In this document: one piece after another, positions 19,747 through 29,084 of the stretch
Position numbering within the stretch: the first letter of the stretch is position 1
How the letters are laid out: every line of letters begins with the position of its first letter
From: Paramoeba atlantica
Taxonomy: Eukaryota > Discosea
Assembly (NCBI GenBank): GCA_977017575.1
Contig: CDRNVI010000002.1
Span: 248,001 to 312,000 of the forward strand
Direction: 5' to 3'
Length of the DNA stretch: 64,000 bases
Notes under the pieces: generated by a model
Database searches by the model: none
Told to the model about the DNA's origin: nothing
The model's input: only the letters and a program-made list of their open reading frames with translations
Translations under genes and position numbers: made by a program

Positions 19747-21090
19747 CTAATTAAGTTCTTCAATAATATTATCCTTCATATTATTTCCATCCGAATATAC
19801 TACCTTCCGCGATCCTTCCTGGGGCGCGGACAATCCAGTTTCCCTACTCTCTGTGTTTCTGACATCGATATTCCCCTTCGGAGAGCCACTTCTCCCCACA
19901 CGACGTCGTGTGATGGCATTGATATCAGTTACCGGTGGGAGTTCAGCGTTTGCGCACCCCATCGGTTCCTCCGAAAAGAAGGGGTGTTCTAGTGCCTCTT
20001 TTGCAGATGGCCTTTGCCGTGGGTCCCAGTGAAGCAGCAACAATAAAAAATCTACCCCCAGTGGAGACAAGCGTGACCCAAATCGTGCCGCTACCGTATT
20101 TTCTGTGGGGTTTGCACACGGGAGTTGCGACAAAATCGCCTTTCCCATTTTTGTCCCTCTGTACAAATCCAAACAACACGGCACCCCGAGAAGCTCAAAA
20201 AGCTCTCGAATTAACTCAGTTTCCGCCTCTACGCTGTCCGGAACAAACGGAGGCCGGGCACATCTTCCCACCAGCGTGGATCCCAGGAGTAGCTCCGCGA
20301 ACACAACCCCGACACCCCAGAGATCGAGCGCTGCGCTGTAGAGATGCCTCGCGCGGAACACCACCTCCGGGCTGCGGTAGATCATGGTCATCACGTGAGC
20401 CGTCCAAGCCTCTGGGGGAAGCGCGACCCCTCCAAAATGCCGGACCAGACCGAAATCGCAAATTTTAAGTCCCCCATGGGCGTCGAGCAGTAAATTCGAG
20501 GTTTTAATATCCCGGTGCACCACCCAGTTATGGTGGAGGTGGGCTAGACCGTGTAGAAGTTGCTGGGTGAGATTTTTAACCTGAGCAAGCGTGAGCCGGG
20601 GCTCCGAGCTCAGCTCTCGCATCCACACCTTAACATCGGCGGGGCAATACTCCATCACGAGAAAGACCTCCGAGGGGTCATCCCCGGTACACACCTCCAC
20701 CACCCGCACGAGATTCGTATGGGAACATCCGAGCAGGACGTTAATCTCCCGGAGAAGGTAGTGAGGGAACCCCCCGCGGTGGTTGTGGATGTGCTCGGGT
20801 TTAATTCGCTTCACGGCATAGATTTCAGCGCTTGAGGGTTTAGCCTCCGTAGTCGTCGTCTTCATGGCTCGAAAAACAACCCCGTAGGAGCCCTCAGAGA
20901 TGGTGTTGAGTTTCTTGTACTTGGAGATGTGCTCACAACGACGGAGGTACCGGGGAGGGGTCGTGCGGGGCCAGGAGAGACGGGTTTCGGTGGAAATGTT
21001 TTCACTCAGAAGTTGCAGCACGCTTTGAGGGCGCACAGGGGCGCTGCTTTGTGAAATATCCTGGAGGAAGGAATCAATATCGTTACCCAT
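19747..21090 (-). CDS. Cyclin-dependent kinase, CDK10/CDK11 (PITSLRE) type
   Basis: A 447-residue Ser/Thr kinase. Kinase elements in order are SEGSYGVVFRA (glycine loop, about 65-75), YAVKRIK (catalytic Lys), FPHYLLREINVL in place of the PITSLRE/PSTAIRE helix, VVHRDIKTSNLLL, KICDFGLVR, YRSPEV and a C-lobe ending DPRQRPSAKEALEHPFF. The FPxxxLREINVL helix and the HxNxVxVxEV strand place it with CDK11/CDK10, which act in transcription and splicing, and not with the cell-cycle PSTAIRE group. The activation segment has TAHVMTMIYRSPE, as in CDKs. The C-terminal 70 residues are polar and unconserved. The gene carries one of the C-to-G skew flips (about 20,800). Confidence 0.92.
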   Translation of the reverse strand: MGNDIDSFLQDISQSSAPVRPQSVLQLLSENISTETRLSWPRTTPPRYLRRCEHISKYKKLNTISEGSYGVVFRAMKTTTTEAKPSSAEIYAVKRIKPEHIHNHRGGFPHYLLREINVLLGCSHTNLVRVVEVCTGDDPSEVFLVMEYCPADVKVWMRELSSEPRLTLAQVKNLTQQLLHGLAHLHHNWVVHRDIKTSNLLLDAHGGLKICDFGLVRHFGGVALPPEAWTAHVMTMIYRSPEVVFRARHLYSAALDLWGVGVVFAELLLGSTLVGRCARPPFVPDSVEAETELIRELFELLGVPCCLDLYRGTKMGKAILSQLPCANPTENTVAARFGSRLSPLGVDFLLLLLHWDPRQRPSAKEALEHPFFSEEPMGCANAELPPVTDINAITRRRVGRSGSPKGNIDVRNTESRETGLSAPQEGSRKVVYSDGNNMKDNIIEELN

Positions 21091-21335
21091 TAGGGAGAGG
21101 GGTGAAGTCTTGGAACCGGAGTGGACATGAAGGGTGGTGTGAAGGTTGAAAGTAGGAAAAAGAAGACCTTAAAAGGTTCATTTTTAATTCATTGTAGTAG
21201 AGTAATTTGTAAGACATATTTTTATCCCCGCGATGTCAACTTCATATATAGGAAAGTACTGAAGAAAAAGTTCGACCCCCATCACTGCACATGAAGGTAA
21301 TTTTCACAAAAGGTTCATGACCAAAGCATACATGT

Positions 21336-24300
21336 TCAAGGGTGACGCATCACCGCGTTCACCGGGGAGGCAACCCATTCAGACTGTAAGCTCTCTCCTG
21401 CGTGTGATCCCGTTTCCCAGGATACCACAGAAGACTCGACTTGTGCGGGTAGAGGAGAAGACGGGCCATCCTCTGCTTGCCCTCTAGTACGGTTGCGCAG
21501 CCATGGGTGTCCCATCAGCTCCGTCGCACTCCATCTTTCCTCCGGATCATGCCGAAAACAGTGCTCCAGAAAATCGCGACATTCCGGGTCAATGGTCTCT
21601 GGAACATTCGTAGGCAGTCCCTCATGGGTGCTAATAAAAAGCAGCGCGCTGTAAATATTTTCAAAATTCTCCGACCACGGGACATCACCTCCGTTAAGCA
21701 TTTCAACCACCGTACACCCCACGGACCAAATATCCGCCTTGGTACCATAGGGTCCATGTTTAATCACCTCAGGGGCCATAAAATACGGCGACCCCACACA
21801 CCCGGTCGGATTCACCGTGGCCGATAAAATCCGACTACACCCGAAATCCGCCAGCCGCACATGACCCTCGGAATCAATTAAAATATTCTCCCCCTTGATA
21901 TCGCGATGCACAATGTTGTGTCCGTGGAGGTAGGCCAGCCCCTGGAGCATCTCCCGGGTGTAATGCACAATCAGCGCGTGCCCCAGCCCGTGGAACCGCC
22001 TGCACAGCGCCGTGAGATTCCCCCCGGAGGCGTACTCCATAAACAGCGCCATGGTGTGGGCCGTGACCACGCTGCCGTAGTACCGAATCACGTGGGGGTG
22101 GGAGAGGGTTTGCAGCATCGCGAGCTCCGCCTTCAGGGCCTCGTGCTCCGTGGCGCGCAGTTCCCCAGAGGACAGCGCAATCTCTTTCACCGCGACGAGC
22201 CGCGGGGTCCCGCGGTACCGCAGCAGCCCGACATAGACGGTGCCGTAGTTCCCTTTGCCAATGACGGGACCGCGGCGGAAGGCTTTTTCGAGTTCGTGGG
22301 AGGCGATGGCGAGACGACCGGTGAGGGGAGGGGGGGAGGGGTCGAGGAGAGGGAGGGGGAGGGGGGTGGGGGGAGGGGAGGGGAGGGGGAGGCGCTTGGG
22401 AAGAGTACGACGACGACGGGGACCTTTGGAGAGGTAAAAGAGCACCAGGTAACGCTCGAGGAAGGCGTGATAGGCGTTAAGAATGGTGGTGTGCTCGGTT
22501 TTAAGGTCACGCCACTGGTCGAGGAGTTCTCGTTTCTCGGATAAAGGGGCTTTGTGGATTCTGGTTTTGTGTTCGAGGAGAGCTTCCTCGGTATTCAAAA
22601 GGGCTTGCTTCCATCGTGTGTTGGTTTCGAGATCGGTGGGATCGATTTCAAGCTCGGTGTCGTCGTCTTCGGACACTAATGCACAGAAATGCGACGCAAG
22701 AAAACTGAATATGGCGGACAGAAGCAATTTTACGGCCAGATTTTGTGCAATCGTAAATATGAATAAAGATTGGTCCTGAACGCTGTCCTGAACGCAATCA
22801 AAGAAAGAGACGAACGTGACGAATAAGTACAGCCCGCCTTGTATCTTATTCACGTTCTTGAAAGCACAGGGGCGCGCCCAGTAATGGAGTAGAAAAAGGA
22901 CGATGTCCCAATACAATTTATAAAATCTTGTATTCATTCCTCGCCAAACCAGGAAATGCAGCGTAGTTGAACGCAAAATCAAAACGCAACTTCGTAGCGT
23001 TACGAAACCTCTTTTATGACGTAGATCACTATCTCGTTGGTATGGTGGGTGTGCCATAGGAAACTGCGTGTTGTGGGATATATTCGGGACAATCCATGTA
23101 AAGGCGATAAAAGTAGCGAACCGATGAAGGCTCTCCGGTTTCTCTACCGCACGGCTCATGAGTAGGCAAACCAGCGGATAATATAGGGAGTTCGTTATCC
23201 AACTGAGGACACTATGCCCGGCGGAAAGAAACGAATCAAAGATAAATTGTTTATCGCCAAAAATAGAGTTGTCCCAAAACATAGCTAACCACAGCACGAT
23301 CCACGCAACAATCGCAAGGCCAGCAAATTTCCCGAGATACGAAACGACGTACACTTCGCGGAATAAGCTAATGCCACTAAGCAAGTAATGAGGCTTTGTA
23401 CAAAGAATCAGTATTTCAAGTAGAATGGCTGAAATGTTCCAGTAGTTTTGTGCTAGGTAGTTGAACTCATAATAACTTAAATGCAGATCTAAAGGAGGCG
23501 CCACACGTAGCTCTTTTACTAGTGATTCAATAGAACCGCTTGCATAAAGCAACGTCGCGAATAAAAGTAATACAGCACTCAGAGGAGCGAACAGAAAGAA
23601 CGCATAAATATCCTCTCCAGCGTAGCTGTATTGTGTAACCGAAGTATTCGCTATTCTGCCTCGTAAAAGCGGTACCGCTTGCTTCCGATTCGTTAACAAG
23701 TAAGATGCCGTCTTTTCGGGAACTCTTCCCTCCAGGTACAGGTAGCTTCGCATTTCATCGGATAATGCATCATAATCTGACTTTTGGGGTACATGCATCG
23801 ACCCAACTTTCTCATCCGGATGCGGTGTTTGTTCAATTGGATAAGGAAGAGAAATACGAGGAACATATGAAGGTGATGCCTCGTGAGAAAAAATCGGCCA
23901 TGAATTATCCAGTAGGATGACACCGGAATGATAAAGAGTGTAGTATCCACCGATGGATTGGTATATGGCCCGCAGTGCGTCAATAGTCTCTTCAGCAAAG
24001 TTATTGTGCGCCTGGTCTATAGATTCTCTCATTTCTGAGTGAGAAACGGTCGATGGAGCTGCCCCCTTGTCATTGCATCCTTTTGTAGCCATCGACAAAT
24101 ACGTAGATAGATCCTGACATTCAGACACCATATCTCCTCGCAGATACATGTCGCACATTCCAGCACATTTGATATTATCTCTTTCCATCGTGGATGAAAA
24201 ATTGTTAAACTTGTTCGTGTAAAAAATGCATCCTGATAGATCATTGCGTGAGGCTCGCTTAAGTTTAAGAGGAATAACGTATAGGTCTCTGCAGCTAAGC

Positions 24301-25523
24301 GGAGCGCGAAAAGGCTCCATCCTAGCAGTCTTTCCTTTGGTTTCAATTGCTTGTAAGCAAAGAGTCGAATTTGGGAAGAGTGTGAGGTAAGGCTCCTGCG
24401 CACCGTGCTGGGGCATTTCGTCCTGCACAAAATTGTTACTCCCCAACAAGGTATATCCGTTTGAGACAATGGACACACCTGGGCGCAGGTCTAAGTTATC
24501 AGAGCCAAGTAAGAGAGTGCCTTCGACACTAAAGACACTCCGAAAAATGGAATTCGGCGAAAGAAAGAAATCCGCAGGATACAGTGCATGAAAACTACCA
24601 CCTAAGATTGTTAATGAACTTTCTGTACCAAACCGAACACGTCCTTGTGCTTTAATGACACCGCTGAGCAACAGTACATCAGTGGGTCCATCAAACGAGG
24701 TTTCCTGTAAAATTAAAGAGTCTGTAGCGAACACTACTCGACTGTTTGCAGTGCTTTCAGCTACCACGCATAATGACCTCGTATGAATATTATCGGTCCC
24801 AATAAGTGTGCTGTTCCACAGTTGTATATTGCCTGTGACAAAGCCTGAAATTGTTAGCTCAGCATCGCTGTTGACCCTAATAAGAGCGCCTGACTGAGAC
24901 GTAACAGAGGTAAATGTTGCTTTTGTAGCGCTTGCTAACTCAATTTTGCCGGAGTTGTCTATAGGAACGTCGCAGTACATGCGGGACTGGGAAAGGAACT
25001 GGTTAGTCATACTAAAACTTTTGGCATGCATCTCAATGTATAGGGTCCCAAAGTTCTCCACACGTGCCTTGTCTGAAGCTCTAAGCAAGATATCATGCAT
25101 GCTATTCGAAATAAGATAAAGGGAGCCGTAATTTACGATCCGAGCATTTGACCCCATTGCAAAATTGGATGCATGAATAACTAAACTCCCATGATTCTCA
25201 AGCGTACAGTCCAAGAAGCATTTCCCAGTGCCACTTCCTGCGAAACCATTGTTACGAATATGTATTGTACCGTTGCCCTGAATCTCTCCTGACGGCCATT
25301 GAAAGGATTCTGTTTGAAGAACTTGCCCATCGAGGAACATTGAAGACTCCGTATCCAAAGTTTCATAGACAGTTGTGTTAGATAGCTTTCCATCATATTC
25401 TGCGACAGTCGGGGAACCGGAAGGTCCATAGTTTACCCTTGGTATTTGCCTCCAAATGACATCTCCAACCACCCAACTTAACCAGAGTAGTACAACGTAT
25501 CGTACTATCTGTTTCTGTTGCAT
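21336..25523 (-). CDS. Multi-pass membrane protein with beta-helix ectodomain and C-terminal MEKK-like kinase
   Basis: A 1,395-residue protein of unusual build. Residues 1-25 are a hydrophobic signal (YVVLLWLSWVVGDVIW). Residues about 60-470 contain repeated N-x-G-x-L strands (VNYGSLYLIS, ENFGTLYIEM, ENHGSLVIHA), typical of a right-handed beta-helix. Residues about 625-960 hold several membrane helices (FAPLSAVLLLFATLLYASG, FAGLAIVAWIVLWLAMFW). The kinase spans about 1,085-1,340: GKGNYGTVYVG, VAVKEIAL, NIVHRDIKGENILI, LADFGCSR, GSPYFMAPEV, and TKADIWSVGCTVVEM. GTKADIWSVGCTVVEM is the STE11/MAP3K signature. All catalytic residues are present. It would couple an extracellular sensor to a MAP-kinase cascade. 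The frame is single and unbroken. Confidence 0.88.
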   Translation of the reverse strand: MQQKQIVRYVVLLWLSWVVGDVIWRQIPRVNYGPSGSPTVAEYDGKLSNTTVYETLDTESSMFLDGQVLQTESFQWPSGEIQGNGTIHIRNNGFAGSGTGKCFLDCTLENHGSLVIHASNFAMGSNARIVNYGSLYLISNSMHDILLRASDKARVENFGTLYIEMHAKSFSMTNQFLSQSRMYCDVPIDNSGKIELASATKATFTSVTSQSGALIRVNSDAELTISGFVTGNIQLWNSTLIGTDNIHTRSLCVVAESTANSRVVFATDSLILQETSFDGPTDVLLLSGVIKAQGRVRFGTESSLTILGGSFHALYPADFFLSPNSIFRSVFSVEGTLLLGSDNLDLRPGVSIVSNGYTLLGSNNFVQDEMPQHGAQEPYLTLFPNSTLCLQAIETKGKTARMEPFRAPLSCRDLYVIPLKLKRASRNDLSGCIFYTNKFNNFSSTMERDNIKCAGMCDMYLRGDMVSECQDLSTYLSMATKGCNDKGAAPSTVSHSEMRESIDQAHNNFAEETIDALRAIYQSIGGYYTLYHSGVILLDNSWPIFSHEASPSYVPRISLPYPIEQTPHPDEKVGSMHVPQKSDYDALSDEMRSYLYLEGRVPEKTASYLLTNRKQAVPLLRGRIANTSVTQYSYAGEDIYAFFLFAPLSAVLLLFATLLYASGSIESLVKELRVAPPLDLHLSYYEFNYLAQNYWNISAILLEILILCTKPHYLLSGISLFREVYVVSYLGKFAGLAIVAWIVLWLAMFWDNSIFGDKQFIFDSFLSAGHSVLSWITNSLYYPLVCLLMSRAVEKPESLHRFATFIAFTWIVPNISHNTQFPMAHPPYQRDSDLRHKRGFVTLRSCVLILRSTTLHFLVWRGMNTRFYKLYWDIVLFLLHYWARPCAFKNVNKIQGGLYLFVTFVSFFDCVQDSVQDQSLFIFTIAQNLAVKLLLSAIFSFLASHFCALVSEDDDTELEIDPTDLETNTRWKQALLNTEEALLEHKTRIHKAPLSEKRELLDQWRDLKTEHTTILNAYHAFLERYLVLFYLSKGPRRRRTLPKRLPLPSPPPTPLPLPLLDPSPPPLTGRLAIASHELEKAFRRGPVIGKGNYGTVYVGLLRYRGTPRLVAVKEIALSSGELRATEHEALKAELAMLQTLSHPHVIRYYGSVVTAHTMALFMEYASGGNLTALCRRFHGLGHALIVHYTREMLQGLAYLHGHNIVHRDIKGENILIDSEGHVRLADFGCSRILSATVNPTGCVGSPYFMAPEVIKHGPYGTKADIWSVGCTVVEMLNGGDVPWSENFENIYSALLFISTHEGLPTNVPETIDPECRDFLEHCFRHDPEERWSATELMGHPWLRNRTRGQAEDGPSSPLPAQVESSVVSWETGSHAGESLQSEWVASPVNAVMRHP

Positions 25524-25848
25524 CGAAACTGATGGAATGCGTCGAAGGCTTCAAACATACTCTATTTTCCCTCAGTGACCTCAGCAGTGTCAACCAGTTG
25601 CATGTGAAAACATACGGACATATCCTACCTAAAAGCGACTTGCTTGTAAACACTAAAAATTCAGGACAACTAACAGCAAATGTATTCAAATATGCAAATA
25701 CACGCAGATTTACGTGATATAATGTGGAATTAAAGTTTAGTTCAATTTCAATATTTCTTAATAAATTGGGAATATATTTCAAAACTTCTCGGGTATCCTT
25801 TCGCTTTCCTCAGGTGCTTCGCCTGATTCTTTTGAAGGCACTCACTCG
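25524..25848. other. Intergenic, no gene seen
   Basis: 325-bp AT-rich spacer between the membrane kinase and RPL14. The 5' leader of the kinase and the 3' end of RPL14 fall here. No other element recognised. Confidence 0.45.
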
Positions 25849-26235
25849 CTAATTTTCTTTCTTCGCAAGATTGCTTCTCACACGACGCACACGGCGCAAT
25901 TCATGGCGTTCGAAATCGGTTGACTCTCGCTTAGCTTGAGCAACGCCAAGTTTGCGGCTGATAGGCCCGGAGGAGTATTTCGTATTCAGATCATCCTTTT
26001 TAAACGCAGCGCGAACGGCTTTGCTGCTTGCACCACGAGTAATGTCCGTTTTCAAATCAGTCAATTTTAGGGATTTAAGATTGATCATTACACGAGGGAT
26101 ACGACATTCCGGATTCTGAACAAGGACGTGATTTTGGTCAATAACGTTTACGATCAATGCAGCTTTGTTCTTAAAGGCACCGCGCGTGATTTGCACCAGA
26201 CGACCAACCTCAACGAACTTCTCTGAACTACGCAT
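25849..26235 (-). CDS. RPL14: 60S ribosomal protein L14 (eL14)
   Basis: A 128-residue ribosomal protein of the large subunit. FVEVGRLVQITRGAFKNKAA is the KOW-type beta strand region of eL14, followed by VNVIDQNHVLVQNPE and the basic C-terminus (RRVRRVRSNLAKK). I start at the ATG at 26,235. The frame continues upstream to 26,328, but that part is hydrophobic and AT-rich, and is not conserved. One nucleotide upstream of the ATG a splice-acceptor-like sequence occurs (see the intron entry), which supports this start. Confidence 0.94.
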   Translation of the reverse strand: MRSSEKFVEVGRLVQITRGAFKNKAALIVNVIDQNHVLVQNPECRIPRVMINLKSLKLTDLKTDITRGASSKAVRAAFKKDDLNTKYSSGPISRKLGVAQAKRESTDFERHELRRVRRVRSNLAKKEN

Positions 26236-26236
26236 T

Positions 26237-26304
26237 CTATAAAATACAAAAAAGATAAGCCAGGGAAAAATATCTATTCTATATTTCGTCAAAATAGAAC
26301 TTAC
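26237..26304 (-). other. Putative 68-nt 5'-UTR intron of RPL14
   Basis: On the minus strand GTAAGT begins at 26,304 and a pyrimidine-rich stretch (TTATCTTTTTTGTATTTTATAG) ends in AG at 26,237, one base before the ATG trinucleotide's leading A. That is a canonical GT-AG pair of 68 nt. Alternatively the acceptor alone could be a trans-splice site. Inferred from consensus only. Confidence 0.4.
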
Positions 26305-26407
26305 TATACTACACACAAGTGTAAACATACATGTAAAAAAGTATCATACGGAACGAAGGAAAAAATAATATCAATCATGAATTCGTGTTGGGTTACTTTC
26401 CGGAGTC

Positions 26408-28615
26408 TCATCTCTTTTTAGATTTCCGCCTTCGCTTTTTTCCTTGCATGGTACAAGGCGTCGTATCGATGTGATCCATGTCCTCCTCACTAAGGCAAGC
26501 ACCTGGGCTTCGCTCTGCACAAAGAGATAAATTTTGACTTCCTCGAAGCAAACGAAGCTTCTTTCTTTCACGATGCGAGGGTGCATCAACAAAAACATCC
26601 TCTCCTGTACGACGTCGGTATTCCTCCTCCGTGATCTTTTTCCCCTTTAATTTACGTAACAAGGCTCCCTCGTGAAAGATCTCGCTTACTTCAATTTGCT
26701 TCCAGATCTGCTTCTTTTTATGTTTGGATAAGTCGGTAGATTTCTTTAGAACTTCACGACGCTCGTTTCGTTCGCTTCTTTTAATATCCAGCTTCTTCTT
26801 TCGCGCCTCAAGTTTCTGTATTCTCTTTTCTTCCTCCACGGGGTCTGCACACGACACACCGTGGATATCAATTCCTGAAAATTCATCCGGTAAGCCGATT
26901 TGGATTCGAGACATCATTCGTGTCTCGCTAAGATTTGGGACCTGAAAAAGGCCATAACCATTCGTGAGATCGGCAATGTTAAGACTTTCAAAACGGAAGA
27001 TGTACCGACAATGGTGCTCCTTGTAGCCACGCACGAAACACGCAAACGCACGGGTCGCAAGATTCATAATCGTACGATCCGAGAGGTACGCTCTTCGAAT
27101 GATGTTCACCGTCTCCACATTATAACAACTTGAGGAAACCGTTGGGGAACTGCCCTGTCCTGTACTCTTTTTTCTTGCACGATTTCGATCACCCTTCTTC
27201 ATTACTGCTGACCCTAACAGAAATCTCGGATCCGGTTTGGTCTCATTCTCGGTTTCCACACCTTTAAGAATCTCCATCGCCTCCAAGGTAATCCCCTGCA
27301 GCTGTAAATACGGAAGATATTCCAATTCTGTGGGATCAAGAAAAGTAATGGACTGTCCTGCCCTTCCCATTCGTGCAGTTCGTCCGATGCGATGCACAAA
27401 CGAGCGAGGATTCGTCGGGGCATCCAACTGCACCACCGCATCCACAAACGGGATATCTAACCCTCGAGCAGCCACATCGGTGCAGATCAGTACCCCCTGG
27501 GACGCGTTCATGAACCCCTCCCGTGCTTTTACCCGTTTCGAGGTCGGCAGCTGGCCATGCAGCGCAAACAGCGTAGCGTCGGGGAGAAGCACATGGAGCG
27601 CCGCAAACAACCAATCCACACTGGCACAGGTTAACACATAGATTAAAATTTTATGGGTCTGGTATCGAGCATGAGAGTCATCTGATGATGATGAAGAGCA
27701 GGAAGAATACACAGAAGAGCTCATCCTATCGTCTTCTGTCTTCTCCATCAGCTTCTTGTTTTTCTTACTCAGAAAACACACAACCGCCTCGAGTCTTCGA
27801 TGGTAGCGCATTACACTGTAGTGGAGTTTTAACTGTGGGGGGAGTTGGGAACACAGCGTGCCATGAGGAGGGGAGGGGGCCGTAGCGCTTGTTGTGTCCC
27901 GCACGTCAATGGTCAGAGGACGTCGTAGCCCACAGCGCGAGAGCTCGGTGAGTTCTTTGGATTGGGTGGCACTAAACAGCGCCGTTTGTCGTTGACTGGG
28001 GAGTCGCTTTAAAATAATGTTTAGGTGGGTTTGAAATCCAAGCGCGAGAAGCTGGTCGGCTTCGTCCAGAACACAAAGGGAGAGGTTTTGTACGTGAAGG
28101 GTGGGGGAGGAGGAGGTGCAGAGAACCTCAAAGAGTCGTCCTGGCGTGGCGATGAGAATGTGGCAGCCAAACTTTTGGTAGTGCTGCAAGTCATGCGTGA
28201 GGTCGTACCCTCCCATCATGCGCATGGTTCGAACGTCGCTTCCCAGAGCTTCGTTGATCCAGTTGCGATAGGTGTGAAACACTTCCACGATTTGAAGACC
28301 AAGTTCCCGCGTAGGGATAATGACAATAGAATGAATATCATGCGTCGAGTTGTGTGTTTGTTGTTTTTTCATGAGAGACTCAAAAATAGGGACGGCGTAC
28401 GCCAGTGTTTTCCCACTACCTGTCATTGCCTGGACAACAACATCCATTCCGCGAATCATTTGCGGTATAGTACACGCTTGTACAGGGGCCATTTCGGCAA
28501 ATTGTAGTTTTTCGGTGAGAAATGTTTCAGAAGCCCGCGAAAGGGAGAGTTCAGACCAAGGACCGGCCATTTCCTGAAGAACGGCGCCAGAAAAAGCCTC
28601 ATGTTCGTCATGCAT
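26408..28615 (-). CDS. DDX55: ATP-dependent RNA helicase DDX55/Spb4
   Basis: A 735-residue DEAD-box helicase for 60S ribosome assembly. Motifs in order are the Q motif PVQACTIPQM (44-53), AMTGSGKT (63-70), PTREL, DEAD (183-186), SAT (215-217), and HRIGRTAR (about 408). Beyond the core the diagnostic Spb4/DDX55 C-terminal module follows: NLATRAFACFVRGYKEHHC, then YIFRFESLNIADL and YGLFQVPNL, matching the family's AFVSYVRAYKEHxCxYIF and LGLLQLP. The insertion between the two RecA lobes (about residues 290-330) is Ser-rich (SSSVYSSCSSSSSDD). The tail is lysine-rich, as expected for a nucleolar protein. A C-to-G skew flip lies at about 27,700. Confidence 0.95.
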   Translation of the reverse strand: MHDEHEAFSGAVLQEMAGPWSELSLSRASETFLTEKLQFAEMAPVQACTIPQMIRGMDVVVQAMTGSGKTLAYAVPIFESLMKKQQTHNSTHDIHSIVIIPTRELGLQIVEVFHTYRNWINEALGSDVRTMRMMGGYDLTHDLQHYQKFGCHILIATPGRLFEVLCTSSSPTLHVQNLSLCVLDEADQLLALGFQTHLNIILKRLPSQRQTALFSATQSKELTELSRCGLRRPLTIDVRDTTSATAPSPPHGTLCSQLPPQLKLHYSVMRYHRRLEAVVCFLSKKNKKLMEKTEDDRMSSSVYSSCSSSSSDDSHARYQTHKILIYVLTCASVDWLFAALHVLLPDATLFALHGQLPTSKRVKAREGFMNASQGVLICTDVAARGLDIPFVDAVVQLDAPTNPRSFVHRIGRTARMGRAGQSITFLDPTELEYLPYLQLQGITLEAMEILKGVETENETKPDPRFLLGSAVMKKGDRNRARKKSTGQGSSPTVSSSCYNVETVNIIRRAYLSDRTIMNLATRAFACFVRGYKEHHCRYIFRFESLNIADLTNGYGLFQVPNLSETRMMSRIQIGLPDEFSGIDIHGVSCADPVEEEKRIQKLEARKKKLDIKRSERNERREVLKKSTDLSKHKKKQIWKQIEVSEIFHEGALLRKLKGKKITEEEYRRRTGEDVFVDAPSHRERKKLRLLRGSQNLSLCAERSPGACLSEEDMDHIDTTPCTMQGKKRRRKSKKR

Positions 28616-29084
28616 CGTTACAGGTATCGCAAAAACCTCGTGCTTTTAAGCCAAGACTGGAACAGAATCGAAAAACGACATAAAGACAAGAGTAATTCCT
28701 TTTACAAGTAGTAAATAAAACGTGGATTATACCTAAATGTAACTAAATTACAGAATACGTCTTAGAGTAATTTTCTATTTTTAGCGTTTTTCTATGTGAA
28801 CGCAAAGCCAGAACCTGATTCTTCGAACCACACACGTAAACGTCGTAAAAATGGAAACGCTATGCTTAATGGAATAATATTACTTAGAAGAAAGGAATAC
28901 ATTTTTTTACAATACAATCTATTTGAACCTTCAAAAATGGTTCCTACAGTATACCTTTGTGCCGCCATCACTATTAAAAAACGGACATCTGAACTACCGT
29001 CACTGCCCAACACATATCCTAGAACAGATAGGTCATCTTAAATCTGGAAGAGATAAGAAGGAAGAAGGGAAATAGTTAACGCTG
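28616..29084. other. Intergenic, no gene seen
   Basis: Upstream region of DDX55. AT-rich, no supported gene or repeat. A pyrimidine-rich segment ending in AG lies about 40 nt before the DDX55 ATG. Confidence 0.4.
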
